Assembly: GCA_023428085.1 (NCBI GenBank) | Contig: JAEYZK010000051.1 | Coordinates: 1-14,991 of the forward strand | From: Pseudomonadota bacterium | GTDB taxonomy: Bacteria; Myxococcota; Myxococcia; Myxococcales; Anaeromyxobacteraceae | Direction of reading: 5' to 3' | Length of the DNA: 14,991 nucleotides | Part shown: piece by piece, positions 1 through 7,192 of the stretch | Position numbering within the stretch: position 1 is the first letter of the stretch | Layout: the number at the start of each line of letters is the position of its first letter | Made by a program: the position numbers and the translations under genes | The notes under the pieces: model-generated | The model's input: the letters and a program-made list of their open reading frames with translations, nothing else | Told to the model about the DNA's origin: nothing | Databases searched by the model: none

Positions 1-66
1 AAGAAGTCCTCGCCCGGCGCGACCGACCGGTCCATGGCGCTCAGATCGAAGCCGAACGGCGGATAT
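1..66 (-). other. M13 metallopeptidase-like N-terminal segment, in frame with the kinase
   Basis: The last 20 or so visible residues of the kinase frame include GFDLSAMDRSVAPGEDFF. This matches the conserved opening of bacterial M13 (PepO/neprilysin-like) zinc peptidases, usually of the form GIDxxxMDxSVxPGDDFFxYANG. Those enzymes are exported, and this segment normally follows a signal peptide and a short Ala/Pro linker. Here it follows a histidine kinase ATPase domain through the linker APAPAPAAPAPSPQYPP with no stop codon and no new signal peptide. The zinc site (HExxH) would lie beyond the window. The assignment rests on a short stretch recognised from memory. Confidence 0.6.
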
Positions 67-1997
67 TGCGGCGAAGGCGCCGGCGCCGCGGGCGCGGGCG
101 CGGGCGCCGCCTCGACCGGCGGGCGCGGCTCGGCGCGCGGGCCGACCAGCGGGAGGGTGACGACGAACTCCGCGCCCTTCCCGACGCCCTCGCTCCGCGC
201 GCGCACCGCGCCCCCGTGGAGCTCGACGAGCCCCTTCACGAGCGACAGGCCGAGGCCGAGGCCGCCCTCGCTCCGCGCCAGCGTGCGGGCTCCCTGGACG
301 AACGGGTCGAAGAGCTGGGGCAGCAGCTCCGCGTCGATGCCCACGCCGGTGTCGCGGACGCCGAGCTCGGCCGTCCCGTCCACCTCCCGCAACGTGACGG
401 AGATCGCGCCGCCCGGGTGGGTGAACTTGGCCGAGTTGTGGAGGAGGTTTCCGAGGACCTGCGCCAGCCGGGTCGCGTCGGCGTCCGCCCAGAGGGCGCC
501 GACGGGCAGCGCCACCTGGAGCCGCACGCCGCGTCCCTCGATGGCGGGGCGGGCGTCCTCGGCCGCGCGACGGACGGCCTCGGCCAGGTCGACGCGCTCG
601 CGCTGCAGGAGGATCTTGCCGCGCGCGATCCGGGTCACGTCGAGCAGGTCGTCCACGATCCGCGTCAGGTGCTCGGTCTGGCGGTCGATCACCGCTCGGG
701 CGCGCCGCGCCTGCTCGCTGCCCGGTTCGGCGCGCTGCAGGATGTGGACGGAGTTGCGGATGGGCGCGAGCGGGTTGCGCAGCTCGTGCGAGAGCATCCC
801 CAGGAACAGATCCTTCGACCGGTTGTGCTCGTCGGCGATCGCGCGCGCGGCGCGCTCGGCCTCGAGCGCCCGGCGGCGGTCCGAGAAGGCCCGGCGGACC
901 TGGTCGCTCGCGTCGAGGAGCGCCTCGTAGAGCGCGTCGAGCTGCCGGATCCCGGAGGGGCGGTAGGCCGGCCGTTCTCCTCCCGTCAACCGGTGCGCGT
1001 TCGCCGCCATGCGGTTCACCGACGCCGCGATCCGCCGGGCGAGGAACGCCGCCGCGGCCATGGTGAGGAGGAGCACGCCCATCCCGACGGATCCGAGCCG
1101 CACCATCGACGCGCGGAGCGTGTCGTCGAACTCGCGGGCGGGGCTGCCGAGGAACGCCGTCCAGCCCGCGGGGGTGGTGGACCACGTCCAGAGGTACTCG
1201 TTCCCGTCGCGCGTCCGGAACCTCCGCAGGCCGCGGGCGCCGGAGTCCATCGCCTGGAGCGTGTCGGCGCTCGGGAGCTCCCCGAAGAAGCGGTCCAGCT
1301 CACGCGTGCGCAGCACGATCCGGCGCCGCCCGTCGAGCACGGTGGAGAGCGCGTCGCGCGCGCCGACCTGCGCGGACAGCGTCCGCGTCAGCTGCGCGGG
1401 GTCGAGGAGCGCGGTGACGATCCACGCGACGCGTCCCTCGCGCACGACGGGCACGTCCATCGTCACGCTCGGCCGCCCCGCCAGCGGGTTCTCGTGGAGG
1501 TCCGAGAGGGAGGCACGCCCCGTGGTGAACACCTCGCGCTGGTGCAGCGAGAGCCGCACCGCACGGTGCGGCTCGGCCGGCGGCGGATGCTCCGCGACCA
1601 CGGTCCCGCCAGGGTCCAGCACGGCGAGGCCGCGGATGGAGCCCTCGGCGCGGAGGACCCGCTGCGCGAGCGACCCCACCCGCTCGACGTCGAGAGCGCC
1701 CGCGCGCAGCGCCGGCGACTCGGCGAGGATCTGCAGCGTCTCCTGCACGTGCTGCAGCTCGCCGACGAGCGCTGCCTGGAGCGCCGACTGGGCGGCGGCC
1801 TGCTCGCGCTCCGCGTGATCGGCCGCCTGCTCGGCCATGATGCGCAGCAGGAAGCCGCCGTAGGCCAGCACCGGGACCGCCACGACGAGCGGCAGGAACA
1901 GGAGGAGGACCTTCAGGTCGATGGAACGGCCGCGCCGCCGCCGCCCCCGCGCCTCTCGAGGCGGCGGCGCGGCGGTGTCGGCCTCGTCGTGGTGCAC
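1..1997 (-). CDS. Membrane sensor histidine kinase (dCache-HAMP-HisKA-HATPase), 3' end off the window, fused in frame to an M13-peptidase-like start
   Basis: The protein is a membrane-bound sensor kinase that autophosphorylates a histidine in response to an extracytoplasmic signal. From the chosen GTG start I read a basic N-terminus (RGRRRRGR), TM1 at about residues 29-52, a periplasmic dCache-like sensor at 55-295, TM2 at 302-321 and a HAMP region. The HisKA motif SHELRNPLAP carries phospho-acceptor His404. The ATPase domain has the N-box NLLHNSAKFT near 520, the G1 box DTGVGI near 550, the G2 box GGLGLGLSL near 577, and ends in FVVTLPL near 610. The start is supported by AAGGGAG five bases upstream. 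The frame stays open past the ATPase domain through an Ala/Pro linker to the window edge (665 codons visible) and ends in residues typical of an M13 peptidase rather than a receiver domain. No cognate response regulator is adjacent, so the signal is unknown. The kinase assignment is secure; the C-terminal extension is odd. Confidence 0.9.
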   Translation of the reverse strand, partial: MHHDEADTAAPPPREARGRRRRGRSIDLKVLLLFLPLVVAVPVLAYGGFLLRIMAEQAADHAEREQAAAQSALQAALVGELQHVQETLQILAESPALRAGALDVERVGSLAQRVLRAEGSIRGLAVLDPGGTVVAEHPPPAEPHRAVRLSLHQREVFTTGRASLSDLHENPLAGRPSVTMDVPVVREGRVAWIVTALLDPAQLTRTLSAQVGARDALSTVLDGRRRIVLRTRELDRFFGELPSADTLQAMDSGARGLRRFRTRDGNEYLWTWSTTPAGWTAFLGSPAREFDDTLRASMVRLGSVGMGVLLLTMAAAAFLARRIAASVNRMAANAHRLTGGERPAYRPSGIRQLDALYEALLDASDQVRRAFSDRRRALEAERAARAIADEHNRSKDLFLGMLSHELRNPLAPIRNSVHILQRAEPGSEQARRARAVIDRQTEHLTRIVDDLLDVTRIARGKILLQRERVDLAEAVRRAAEDARPAIEGRGVRLQVALPVGALWADADATRLAQVLGNLLHNSAKFTHPGGAISVTLREVDGTAELGVRDTGVGIDAELLPQLFDPFVQGARTLARSEGGLGLGLSLVKGLVELHGGAVRARSEGVGKGAEFVVTLPLVGPRAEPRPPVEAAPAPAPAAPAPSPQYPPFGFDLSAMDRSVAPGEDF

Positions 1998-2095
1998 GTG
2001 CGCTCCCTTCAGGCGCCCAGATCCCGCCACAGGAACGCACCAGCGCCCGCGCACATTTCGAGGCTCCCTGCGCCCTCCCCGGGACGCAGCGACCG

Positions 2096-2129
2096 GGGGC
2101 TCGCCCGCAGGTCGCGGTCCCCGAGCCCC
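2096..2129 (-). terminator. Hairpin just after the Kelch gene stop
   Basis: There is a perfect 8-bp inverted repeat, GGGGCTCG (2096-2103) with CGAGCCCC (2122-2129). Inside its 18-base loop is a second pairing, CCGC (2105-2108) with GCGG (2114-2117). It abuts the TGA of the Kelch gene and precedes the kinase start. No T-run follows on the minus strand, so it may act as a GC-rich terminator, an mRNA 3'-end stabiliser, or both. Confidence 0.45.
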
Positions 2130-3155
2130 TCAAGGCCCCGGGTCGTTCCGGGAGACGACGGCAGCCGCGCGACCTCGCCGCGGGGGCGTGTACGCCTCCA
2201 CGCCGTCCTGCGTCCCGAAGCCCGGCTCCGTGGTCTTGAACCCGCCGAGCACGTAGAGCGTCCGGCCGAGGACCGCCGCGGCGGCGCCCGTCCGGTCCGT
2301 CGGCATGGGCGCGCGGTCCTCGAACGTGTTCGTGGCCGGATCGTAGGCGCGGTTGTCGGCGACGGTGTTGGGCCCCGGCGCGAACTCTCCGCCGAGGACG
2401 TGGATCCGGTCGCCGAGGACACCGGCCACCGGGCCCCCGACGTCCGAACCGACGAGCTGGGTCGGGGCCCACGCGTCGGCCACCCAGTCGTAGACGTCGA
2501 GCGGGCCGCCGCCCCACGGGTACTCGCGAGGCGCCCCGAAGAAGGCGTAGATGCGCCGCCCGGACGCGGCGATCGCGAAGTCCCACTTGGGCGTCGGCAT
2601 CGGGGACCGGACCGTCCAGGTGCCCGTCCTCGGATCGTAGCGCTGCACCGTCCCGAGGACGTCGGTCCCGTCGAACCCGCCGATCACGTAGATCCACCGC
2701 TTGACGACGACCGCGCGCAGCCCGGCGCTGGCGACCGGGAGCGCATCGACGGAGGCCCACGAATCCGTCCTCGGGTCGTAGACCTCGACGACGTCGAGGA
2801 TGGCGGCGCCGTCCCGACCGCCGATCGCGTACACGCGCCCGCCGAAGGCGACGACGGCGAGATCGGACCGCGGCGTCGGCATGGGCGCGCGCGGCCGCCA
2901 CGCGTCCTCGCAGGGGTCGTACTCGTCCACCGCGTCGAGCACCCCGCCGCCGGACACGCCGCCGACCGCGTAGATCCTGCCGTGCACCGCGGCGGCGCCG
3001 TGGCGCCAGCGCGGCGTGGGCAACGGAGCCAGGACCCGCCACGGCTCCGCCGCCGTCCACCCGGGCCGGCACCGGCCGGGCGGATGGGCCTCGGCCGCGA
3101 AGGGGCTTCCAGAGAGCAACAGCGTGACCGCGACGAACCACCCGGAGCACCGCAT
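2130..3155 (-). CDS. Exported Kelch-repeat beta-propeller protein
   Basis: This 341-residue protein begins with a Sec signal peptide (hydrophobic FVAVTLLL core, likely cleavage after AEA at residue 23). Six Kelch repeats follow, with glycine pairs at about residues 65, 112, 159, 206, 255 and 304, spaced 47-49 residues apart. The recurring PMPTPR, YDPRT and YVIGG elements define one six-bladed propeller, and the fourth blade is degenerate (AFFG). The mature protein is essentially propeller only, so it most likely binds a protein or glycan in the periplasm or outside the cell and has no visible catalytic domain. The start is fixed by AGGAGGTG five bases before the ATG. It lies downstream of the aminotransferase gene and upstream of the kinase gene on the same strand, but gaps of 86 and 132 bases and a hairpin make a tight operon unlikely. 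The fold is certain; the ligand is unknown. Confidence 0.88.
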   Translation of the reverse strand: MRCSGWFVAVTLLLSGSPFAAEAHPPGRCRPGWTAAEPWRVLAPLPTPRWRHGAAAVHGRIYAVGGVSGGGVLDAVDEYDPCEDAWRPRAPMPTPRSDLAVVAFGGRVYAIGGRDGAAILDVVEVYDPRTDSWASVDALPVASAGLRAVVVKRWIYVIGGFDGTDVLGTVQRYDPRTGTWTVRSPMPTPKWDFAIAASGRRIYAFFGAPREYPWGGGPLDVYDWVADAWAPTQLVGSDVGGPVAGVLGDRIHVLGGEFAPGPNTVADNRAYDPATNTFEDRAPMPTDRTGAAAAVLGRTLYVLGGFKTTEPGFGTQDGVEAYTPPRRGRAAAVVSRNDPGP

Positions 3156-3181
3156 GAGGGCACCTCCTCGCTCCCGCGCGA

Positions 3182-3206
3182 GAGTGCACGGACAGTACTG
3201 GCACTC
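3182..3206 (-). promoter_or_regulatory. Inverted repeat between the aminotransferase and Kelch genes
   Basis: GAGTGC (3182-3187) pairs with GCACTC (3201-3206). The 13-base interior contains the palindrome CAGTACTG (3193-3200). It lies in the 86-base gap after the aminotransferase stop and before the Kelch start codon. It could be a terminator hairpin for the former or an operator for the latter; the sequence does not decide which. Confidence 0.3.
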
Positions 3207-3241
3207 CCAGTTGCTGGCGTGCGTTCAGGAGGGTGAGGCCC

Positions 3242-4588
3242 TCAAAGGCTGCCGCCGGCGGGCGCGCCCGCGACGGCCGCCAGGCACCGCTCCAGCATCT
3301 CGAGCATGAGCTCGATCTCGCCGGCGGTCACGTCGAGCGGCGGCCGGAGCCGGACGCTCTGCGCGCCGGCCCCGAGCAGCAGGAGCCCCTCGCGCTCGAG
3401 CGCGAGGTCGAGGAGCCTCGCCTTGTCGCCGGGGCGGCGCAGGCTGAACCCCTGGTAGAGCCCCATCCCCCGCACGTTGAAGACGAGCTCCGCGTACCGG
3501 CGCTCGAGCGCCGCCAGCCCGCGCGTCAGCACCTCCGCCTTGCGCGGCACCTGCTCGATCAGCGCTTCGCTCCGGACGATCCGCATCTCCTCGACGAAGC
3601 GGACCATGTCGGCCAGGCTCCCGCCCCACGTGCTGTCCAGCACGCCGTGGTCGGCCATCGAGTGGTGCATGTAGACGACGCCGTTCCCGAACTTCTTCGC
3701 CACGGCGACCGCGGCCGGCGGGTGCGGGAGCGCGAGCTGGTCGATCGCGAACACCGTCCCCGTCTGCCCGCCGGCGGTCTGGACCTCGTCGAAGCCGAGC
3801 GGGACCTCGAAGCGGTGGGCGAGGGCCGAGAGGCCCTGGAAGAACCGCGGGAGGCTCGTGCGGTGCCCGCCCGCGCCCTGGATCGGCTCCACGACGATGC
3901 CCACGACCTCGCGGCCGTACCGGGCGAGGCAGTCCTCGACGATGGCGAGGCTCGCGTCGCACTCGGCGACGTTCTCCGCGTCGCGCCGCGAGGCGTCGAA
4001 GTGCGGGAACGGGACCTGGAGGTTGCCGGGCACGAAGCCCTGGAACCCGGCGGTCACGATCGGATCGTGCTTCAGCTGCGTGACGTTGAGCGCGAAGATC
4101 GTGCGGCCGTGGAAGGCGCTGTCGAAGTAGACGAACCTGCGCACGTCGGGGCTCTCGCCCCGCGCCCGGAGCCTCTCGGCGTGCAGGTTGATCATGTACT
4201 TCATCATGTTCTCGACCGCCTCGGCCCCGGAGTTCACGACGTAGACCTCGAGCCGGTCGTTCCGCATGCAGCGCGGCGCGAGCTCGTGCAGCAGGCGGTA
4301 GTAGGCGAGGCACTCGGGCGTGAGGAAGTCGGGGTTCGCGACCTTGTTGTTCGCCGCCTGGACGAGGCGCGCGGTGTACTCGGGCTCGAGCAGCCGCGGG
4401 TGGTTGTGCCCGAGGAGCTTGGCGCCGTAGTAGCCCGCCCAGTCGAAGATCCGCTCGCCGTCCACCGTGACGAGCCACATGCCGCGACACCGCGAGAGAT
4501 CGAGCACGAAGGGGTACGGCTCGACGACCACGTAGCGCGCGAGCTCGCGCAGGAGCTCCTGGCTCTTCGGGCCCGGGAATCGGCTCAT
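3242..4588 (-). CDS. lat: L-lysine 6-transaminase-like class III aminotransferase
   Basis: This is a 448-residue PLP enzyme of fold type I, class III. It resembles lysine epsilon-aminotransferase, which moves the epsilon-amino group of L-lysine to 2-oxoglutarate, giving allysine/piperideine-6-carboxylate on the way to 2-aminoadipate. Motifs seen: QAANNKVANPDF (78-88), the cofactor-phosphate motif NSGAEAVEN (119-127), FHGRT (159-163), EPIQGAGG (234-241), FDEVQT with the pyridine-nitrogen Asp267, the Schiff-base lysine at K298 or K299 (AVAKKFGNG), the family-typical STWGG (319-323), and VRLRPP near 413. Length matches the family (about 450). I chose the ATG of MSRFPGP because similarity begins there, although its GGAG lies only two bases upstream; a longer reading of 476 codons exists. 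The residue equal to the 'glutamate switch' of the Mycobacterium enzyme is Ala239, so amino-donor or acceptor preference may differ. It is transcribed divergently from the exporter operon. Confidence 0.8.
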   Translation of the reverse strand: MSRFPGPKSQELLRELARYVVVEPYPFVLDLSRCRGMWLVTVDGERIFDWAGYYGAKLLGHNHPRLLEPEYTARLVQAANNKVANPDFLTPECLAYYRLLHELAPRCMRNDRLEVYVVNSGAEAVENMMKYMINLHAERLRARGESPDVRRFVYFDSAFHGRTIFALNVTQLKHDPIVTAGFQGFVPGNLQVPFPHFDASRRDAENVAECDASLAIVEDCLARYGREVVGIVVEPIQGAGGHRTSLPRFFQGLSALAHRFEVPLGFDEVQTAGGQTGTVFAIDQLALPHPPAAVAVAKKFGNGVVYMHHSMADHGVLDSTWGGSLADMVRFVEEMRIVRSEALIEQVPRKAEVLTRGLAALERRYAELVFNVRGMGLYQGFSLRRPGDKARLLDLALEREGLLLLGAGAQSVRLRPPLDVTAGEIELMLEMLERCLAAVAGAPAGGSL

Positions 4589-4812
4589 GGCTCCGCCAGC
4601 ATGCCCGAACGCGAGGGGCGCGGGCGAGCGGCGCCCTGGGCGCGGCGGACCCGATGGGCGCGCGCGACCCACAGTGGTCCCTCCCCTCCGGGGATCGCTG
4701 ATCCAGCCGGGCCGGCCGGGTCGAACGATCGAACCCAGACGCGGTGCAAACCTCCGCTTGCCGTCTCTTGCCGCACCCGCCGCGCCCCGACCCTCTTATG
4801 CCTATCGCTCCC
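4589..4812. promoter_or_regulatory. Divergent intergenic region between the aminotransferase and exporter genes
   Basis: These 224 bases must hold both promoters. Visible structure: CCCC-TCC-GGGG (4683-4693), the palindrome CCGGCCGG, and an imperfect dyad GGGTCGA / TCGAACCC around 4710-4740 that could be an operator. Two TTGCCG hexamers (4758-4763 and 4768-4773) resemble -35 elements, but no well-spaced -10 follows. There is no Shine-Dalgarno before the exporter start, so that transcript may be leaderless or nearly so. Confidence 0.35.
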
Positions 4813-5781
4813 ATGACGAACGCCATCGAGACGACCGGCCTCGTGAAGCACTTCGGCAAGACCCACGCGCTCGCCGGCGTGGACCTCCAGATCCGGCGCG
4901 GGACGGTCTACGGCCTGCTCGGCCCGAACGGCGCCGGGAAGACGACGACCATCCGCATCCTCTCCACGCTCCTCCGGCCGACCGGCGGCACCGCGACGGT
5001 CCTCGGCCACGACGTGGTGCGCGAGCCCGCGGCGGTGCGCAGCAAGGTCAGCCTCACCGGCCAGTTCGCGTCCGTGGACGAGGACCTGACCGGGCGGGAG
5101 AACCTCGTGCTCATGGGCCGGCTGCTCGGCCTGTCGTGGCGCGACGCGAAGGGCCGCGCCACGGAGCTGCTGGACGCGTTCGGGCTCGCCGAGTTCGCCG
5201 GCCGGCAGGTGATGACGTACTCCGGCGGCGAGCGCCGCCGCCTCGACATCGCGGCGAGCCTCGTCGCGATCCCGGAGATCCTGTTCCTCGACGAGCCCAC
5301 GACCGGCCTCGATCCGCGCAGCCGCACGCAGGTCTGGGAGCTCGTGCGCCGCATCGCGGCCGACGGGACGACGGTGCTCCTCACGACGCAGTACCTCGAG
5401 GAGGCGGACCGGCTCGCGGAGCGGCTGGCGGTGATCGATCACGGCCGGGTGATCGCCGAGGGCACGAGCCGCGATCTCAAGGCGTCGGTCGGCTCGAACG
5501 CGCTCCACCTCCGGCTCGTGGACGCGGGCCGCCGCGCCGAGGCCCAGCGGCTCATCACCAAGGTGCTGGGCGACGGCGTGCTGCCGGCCTCGGAGCCGGC
5601 GGAGGTCGCGGCGCGGCTCGAGCGTGCCGGCCAGGCCGCGGCAGTCCTGGCCGCCCTCGGCGAGTGCGGGATCGAGGTCGAGCAGGTCTCGGTCGCGAAC
5701 CCCAGCCTCGACGAGGTGTTCCTCGCCCTCACCAGCCGCGCGCAGAAGCATCCCGAGGCGCAGACGGAGGCCCGCCAGTGA
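4813..5781 (+). CDS. DrrA-type ABC exporter ATP-binding protein
   Basis: This 322-residue ATPase drives a two-component drug or lipid exporter at the inner membrane. It has Walker A GPNGAGKTT (37-45), a Q-loop at Gln84, the signature YSGGE (136-140), Walker B ILFLDEP (156-162) and D-loop TGLD (164-167). The H-loop position is Gln193 (TTQYLEEAD), a replacement usual in the DrrA (daunorubicin-resistance) subfamily. A C-terminal accessory region (about 225-315, ending in PSLDEVFLALT) matches the DUF4162-like tail of that family. The ATG at 4813 gives the family-typical start MTNAIETTGLVKHFGK; an in-frame ATG at 4798 would add five residues, and neither has a Shine-Dalgarno. The stop overlaps the permease start by four bases (GTGA), implying translational coupling. 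The substrate cannot be told from sequence. Confidence 0.92.
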   Translation: MTNAIETTGLVKHFGKTHALAGVDLQIRRGTVYGLLGPNGAGKTTTIRILSTLLRPTGGTATVLGHDVVREPAAVRSKVSLTGQFASVDEDLTGRENLVLMGRLLGLSWRDAKGRATELLDAFGLAEFAGRQVMTYSGGERRRLDIAASLVAIPEILFLDEPTTGLDPRSRTQVWELVRRIAADGTTVLLTTQYLEEADRLAERLAVIDHGRVIAEGTSRDLKASVGSNALHLRLVDAGRRAEAQRLITKVLGDGVLPASEPAEVAARLERAGQAAAVLAALGECGIEVEQVSVANPSLDEVFLALTSRAQKHPEAQTEARQ

Positions 5782-6581
5782 ACGCCACCCACGAGGTGCT
5801 CGCCATCGGCGCGAGGCCGCGGCCCGCGTCCGCGGGATCCGCGGTCCTGACGCTCGCGTGGCGGGCGCTCCTCAAGATCAAGCACGTCCCCTTCCAGCTG
5901 TTCGACGTGACCGTCACGCCGATCATGTTCACCCTGCTGTTCACGTTCATCTTCGGCGGGGCGCTCGCGGGCTCGCCGCTCGAGTACGTCCAGTACCTGC
6001 TCCCCGGCGTGCTCGTGCAGACGGTCCTGTTCATCACCGTCTACACGGGCGTGGGGCTCAACGCCGACATCCACAAGGGCCTCCACGACCGGTTCCGCTC
6101 GATGCCGATGTGGCAGGCGGCCCCGCTGCTCGGGGCGCTCGCGGGCGACGTCTTCCGCTACACGGTCGCGTCGCTGGTGATCCTCACGGTCGGCTTCCTC
6201 CTCGGCTTCCGCCCGCAGGGCGGCGCCGCCGGCGTCGTCCTCGCGGTGGCGCTGCTGCTCGTGTTCAGCTTCGCGCTCTCGTGGCTCTGGATCATCGTCG
6301 GCATGCTCGTGCGGACGTCCGAGTCCGTCATGACGACGAGCTTCGTGTTCCTCATGCCGCTCACCTTCGCGAGCGACATCTTCGTGGACCTGAAGACGAT
6401 GCCCGGGTGGCTCCAGACCGTCGTCGGAAACAACCCGGTGACCCACCTCGCGAACGCCTCCCGCGGCCTGATGCACGGCCGGACGGACGGCGGCGACGTG
6501 CTCTGGACCCTGTGCGCCTCCGCGGCGCTGGTGCTCGTGGCCGCGCCGATCGCGGTGCGGCTCTACCGGAAGGAGCGCTGA
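5778..6581 (+). CDS. DrrB-type ABC-2 exporter permease
   Basis: This 267-residue membrane protein is the channel partner of the preceding ATPase. About six membrane spans are visible (roughly 45-62, 72-92, 112-143, 150-178, 185-203 and 240-262). The cytoplasmic loop GLHDRFRSMPM (101-111) is the conserved ABC-2 coupling segment of DrrB-like permeases. The GTG start at 5778 is supported by GGAGG seven bases upstream, inside the 3' end of the ATPase gene, and by the GTGA overlap. The C-terminus RLYRKER is basic and cytoplasmic. The pair is complete as a homodimeric exporter (two ATPases, two permeases). No biosynthetic cluster lies beside it, so a general detoxification or lipid export role is as likely as antibiotic self-resistance. 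Confidence 0.9.
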   Translation: MNATHEVLAIGARPRPASAGSAVLTLAWRALLKIKHVPFQLFDVTVTPIMFTLLFTFIFGGALAGSPLEYVQYLLPGVLVQTVLFITVYTGVGLNADIHKGLHDRFRSMPMWQAAPLLGALAGDVFRYTVASLVILTVGFLLGFRPQGGAAGVVLAVALLLVFSFALSWLWIIVGMLVRTSESVMTTSFVFLMPLTFASDIFVDLKTMPGWLQTVVGNNPVTHLANASRGLMHGRTDGGDVLWTLCASAALVLVAAPIAVRLYRKER

Positions 6582-6851
6582 CGAGCGGCCTCGCCGGTAC
6601 CCTCCTCGGAGCCGCCAGACCCGGGGGGCCGGGCGTGCGCTCGGCGCTCGGGCCGCCATGATGGTGGCCCGAGAGGCCGTCGCCGGGTTATGAAGGGCCG
6701 CCTGGACTCGGGTCGGCCCAAGGGCGAAGTTGTCGGCGACGACCTGTGTTCCACTCGGGTGGCCTCACGCGAAGCGAGGCATCCTGCCGCACCGGGCGGC
6801 AGCGTGCTCGTCCTTCGGGGGGCGATCCCAGGCCCCAACCAAGGAGCGCGA
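6582..6851. promoter_or_regulatory. Intergenic region upstream of infA
   Basis: No gene is supported here. A short hairpin CCCGG-GGGG-CCGGG (6620-6633) lies 39 bases after the permease stop and could end that transcript. A second hairpin, CTGCCG (6784-6789) with CGGCAG (6797-6802), would fall in the infA leader. An ATG at 6690 is in frame with infA, but the extra 54 codons have no similarity to IF-1 and no Shine-Dalgarno. I see no convincing promoter hexamers. Confidence 0.4.
6841..6846 (+). promoter_or_regulatory. Ribosome binding site that fixes the infA TTG start
   Basis: AAGGAG lies five bases before the TTG. Its strength offsets the weak start codon and decides against the longer in-frame reading from 6690. 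Confidence 0.85.
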
Positions 6852-7070
6852 TTGAGCGAGAAGGAAGCTGGCATCGAGGTGCAGGGACGCGTGGAGGAGT
6901 CGAGCGGCGGCATGTACCGCGTGAAGCTCGATCAGGGCCCGACGGTCCTGGCGTACCCCTCCGGCAAGATGAAGCGGTTCCACATCCGGATCATCACCGG
7001 CGACCGGGTGAAGGTTGAGCTCTCGCCGTACGACCTGACCCGCGGCCGCATCACGTACCGCGACAAGTGA
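6852..7070 (+). CDS. infA: Translation initiation factor IF-1
   Basis: IF-1 binds the A site of the 30S subunit during initiation, with IF-2 and IF-3. The 72-residue product has the length of bacterial IF-1 and its single S1/OB-fold motifs: IEVQGRVEES, MYRVKLDQG, SGKMKRFHIRIITGDRVKVELSPYD and a basic end RGRITYRDK. The start is a TTG at 6852, preceded by AAGGAG (6841-6846) at a five-base spacing. It gives MSEKEAGIEVQG, which lines up with the E. coli N-terminus MAKEDNIEMQG, so the upstream in-frame ATG at 6690 is not the start. It stands alone rather than in a ribosomal-protein cluster, so it may be a second infA copy. A strong hairpin follows. Confidence 0.95.
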   Translation: MSEKEAGIEVQGRVEESSGGMYRVKLDQGPTVLAYPSGKMKRFHIRIITGDRVKVELSPYDLTRGRITYRDK

Positions 7071-7096
7071 CGCGCGGCGTGGCAGCCCGTAGGTGA

Positions 7097-7131
7097 AACG
7101 CCCTGCCCCCGTCGTCCGGGAGCAGGGCGTT
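7097..7131. terminator. Bidirectional terminator between infA and the GH45 lipoprotein gene
   Basis: Perfect 10-bp arms AACGCCCTGC (7097-7106) and GCAGGGCGTT (7122-7131) enclose a further CCCG/CGGG stem (7108-7111 with 7117-7120). It begins 26 bases after the infA stop and lies 61 bases from the end of the convergent cellulase gene. On the plus strand it is followed by TTCATGCTTCTTC, a weak T-rich tail; on the minus strand by TTCACC. It probably serves both genes. Confidence 0.75.
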
Positions 7132-7192
7132 CATGCTTCTTCGGAGCGTGCCCGCGCGCCCGGCCCCGGAGAGCCGGGCGCACGCGGACGGG

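Noticed and set aside
66..3236. Long plus-strand open frame across the kinase and Kelch genes
   Set aside because: It spans two real minus-strand genes and their gap, and its product is low-complexity Arg/Ala/Glu/Val; an antisense by-product of codon bias.
4697..4740. Dyad resembling a tRNA T-arm (GGTTCGA-like) near 4710-4740
   Set aside because: No acceptor stem, anticodon arm or D-arm can be built around it; it is a plain imperfect palindrome in an intergenic region.
4587..5777. In-frame upstream extension of the DrrB-type permease (same frame open from 4587)
   Set aside because: It overlaps the whole ATPase gene in another frame. The GTG at 5778 has a good Shine-Dalgarno and the family-typical start.
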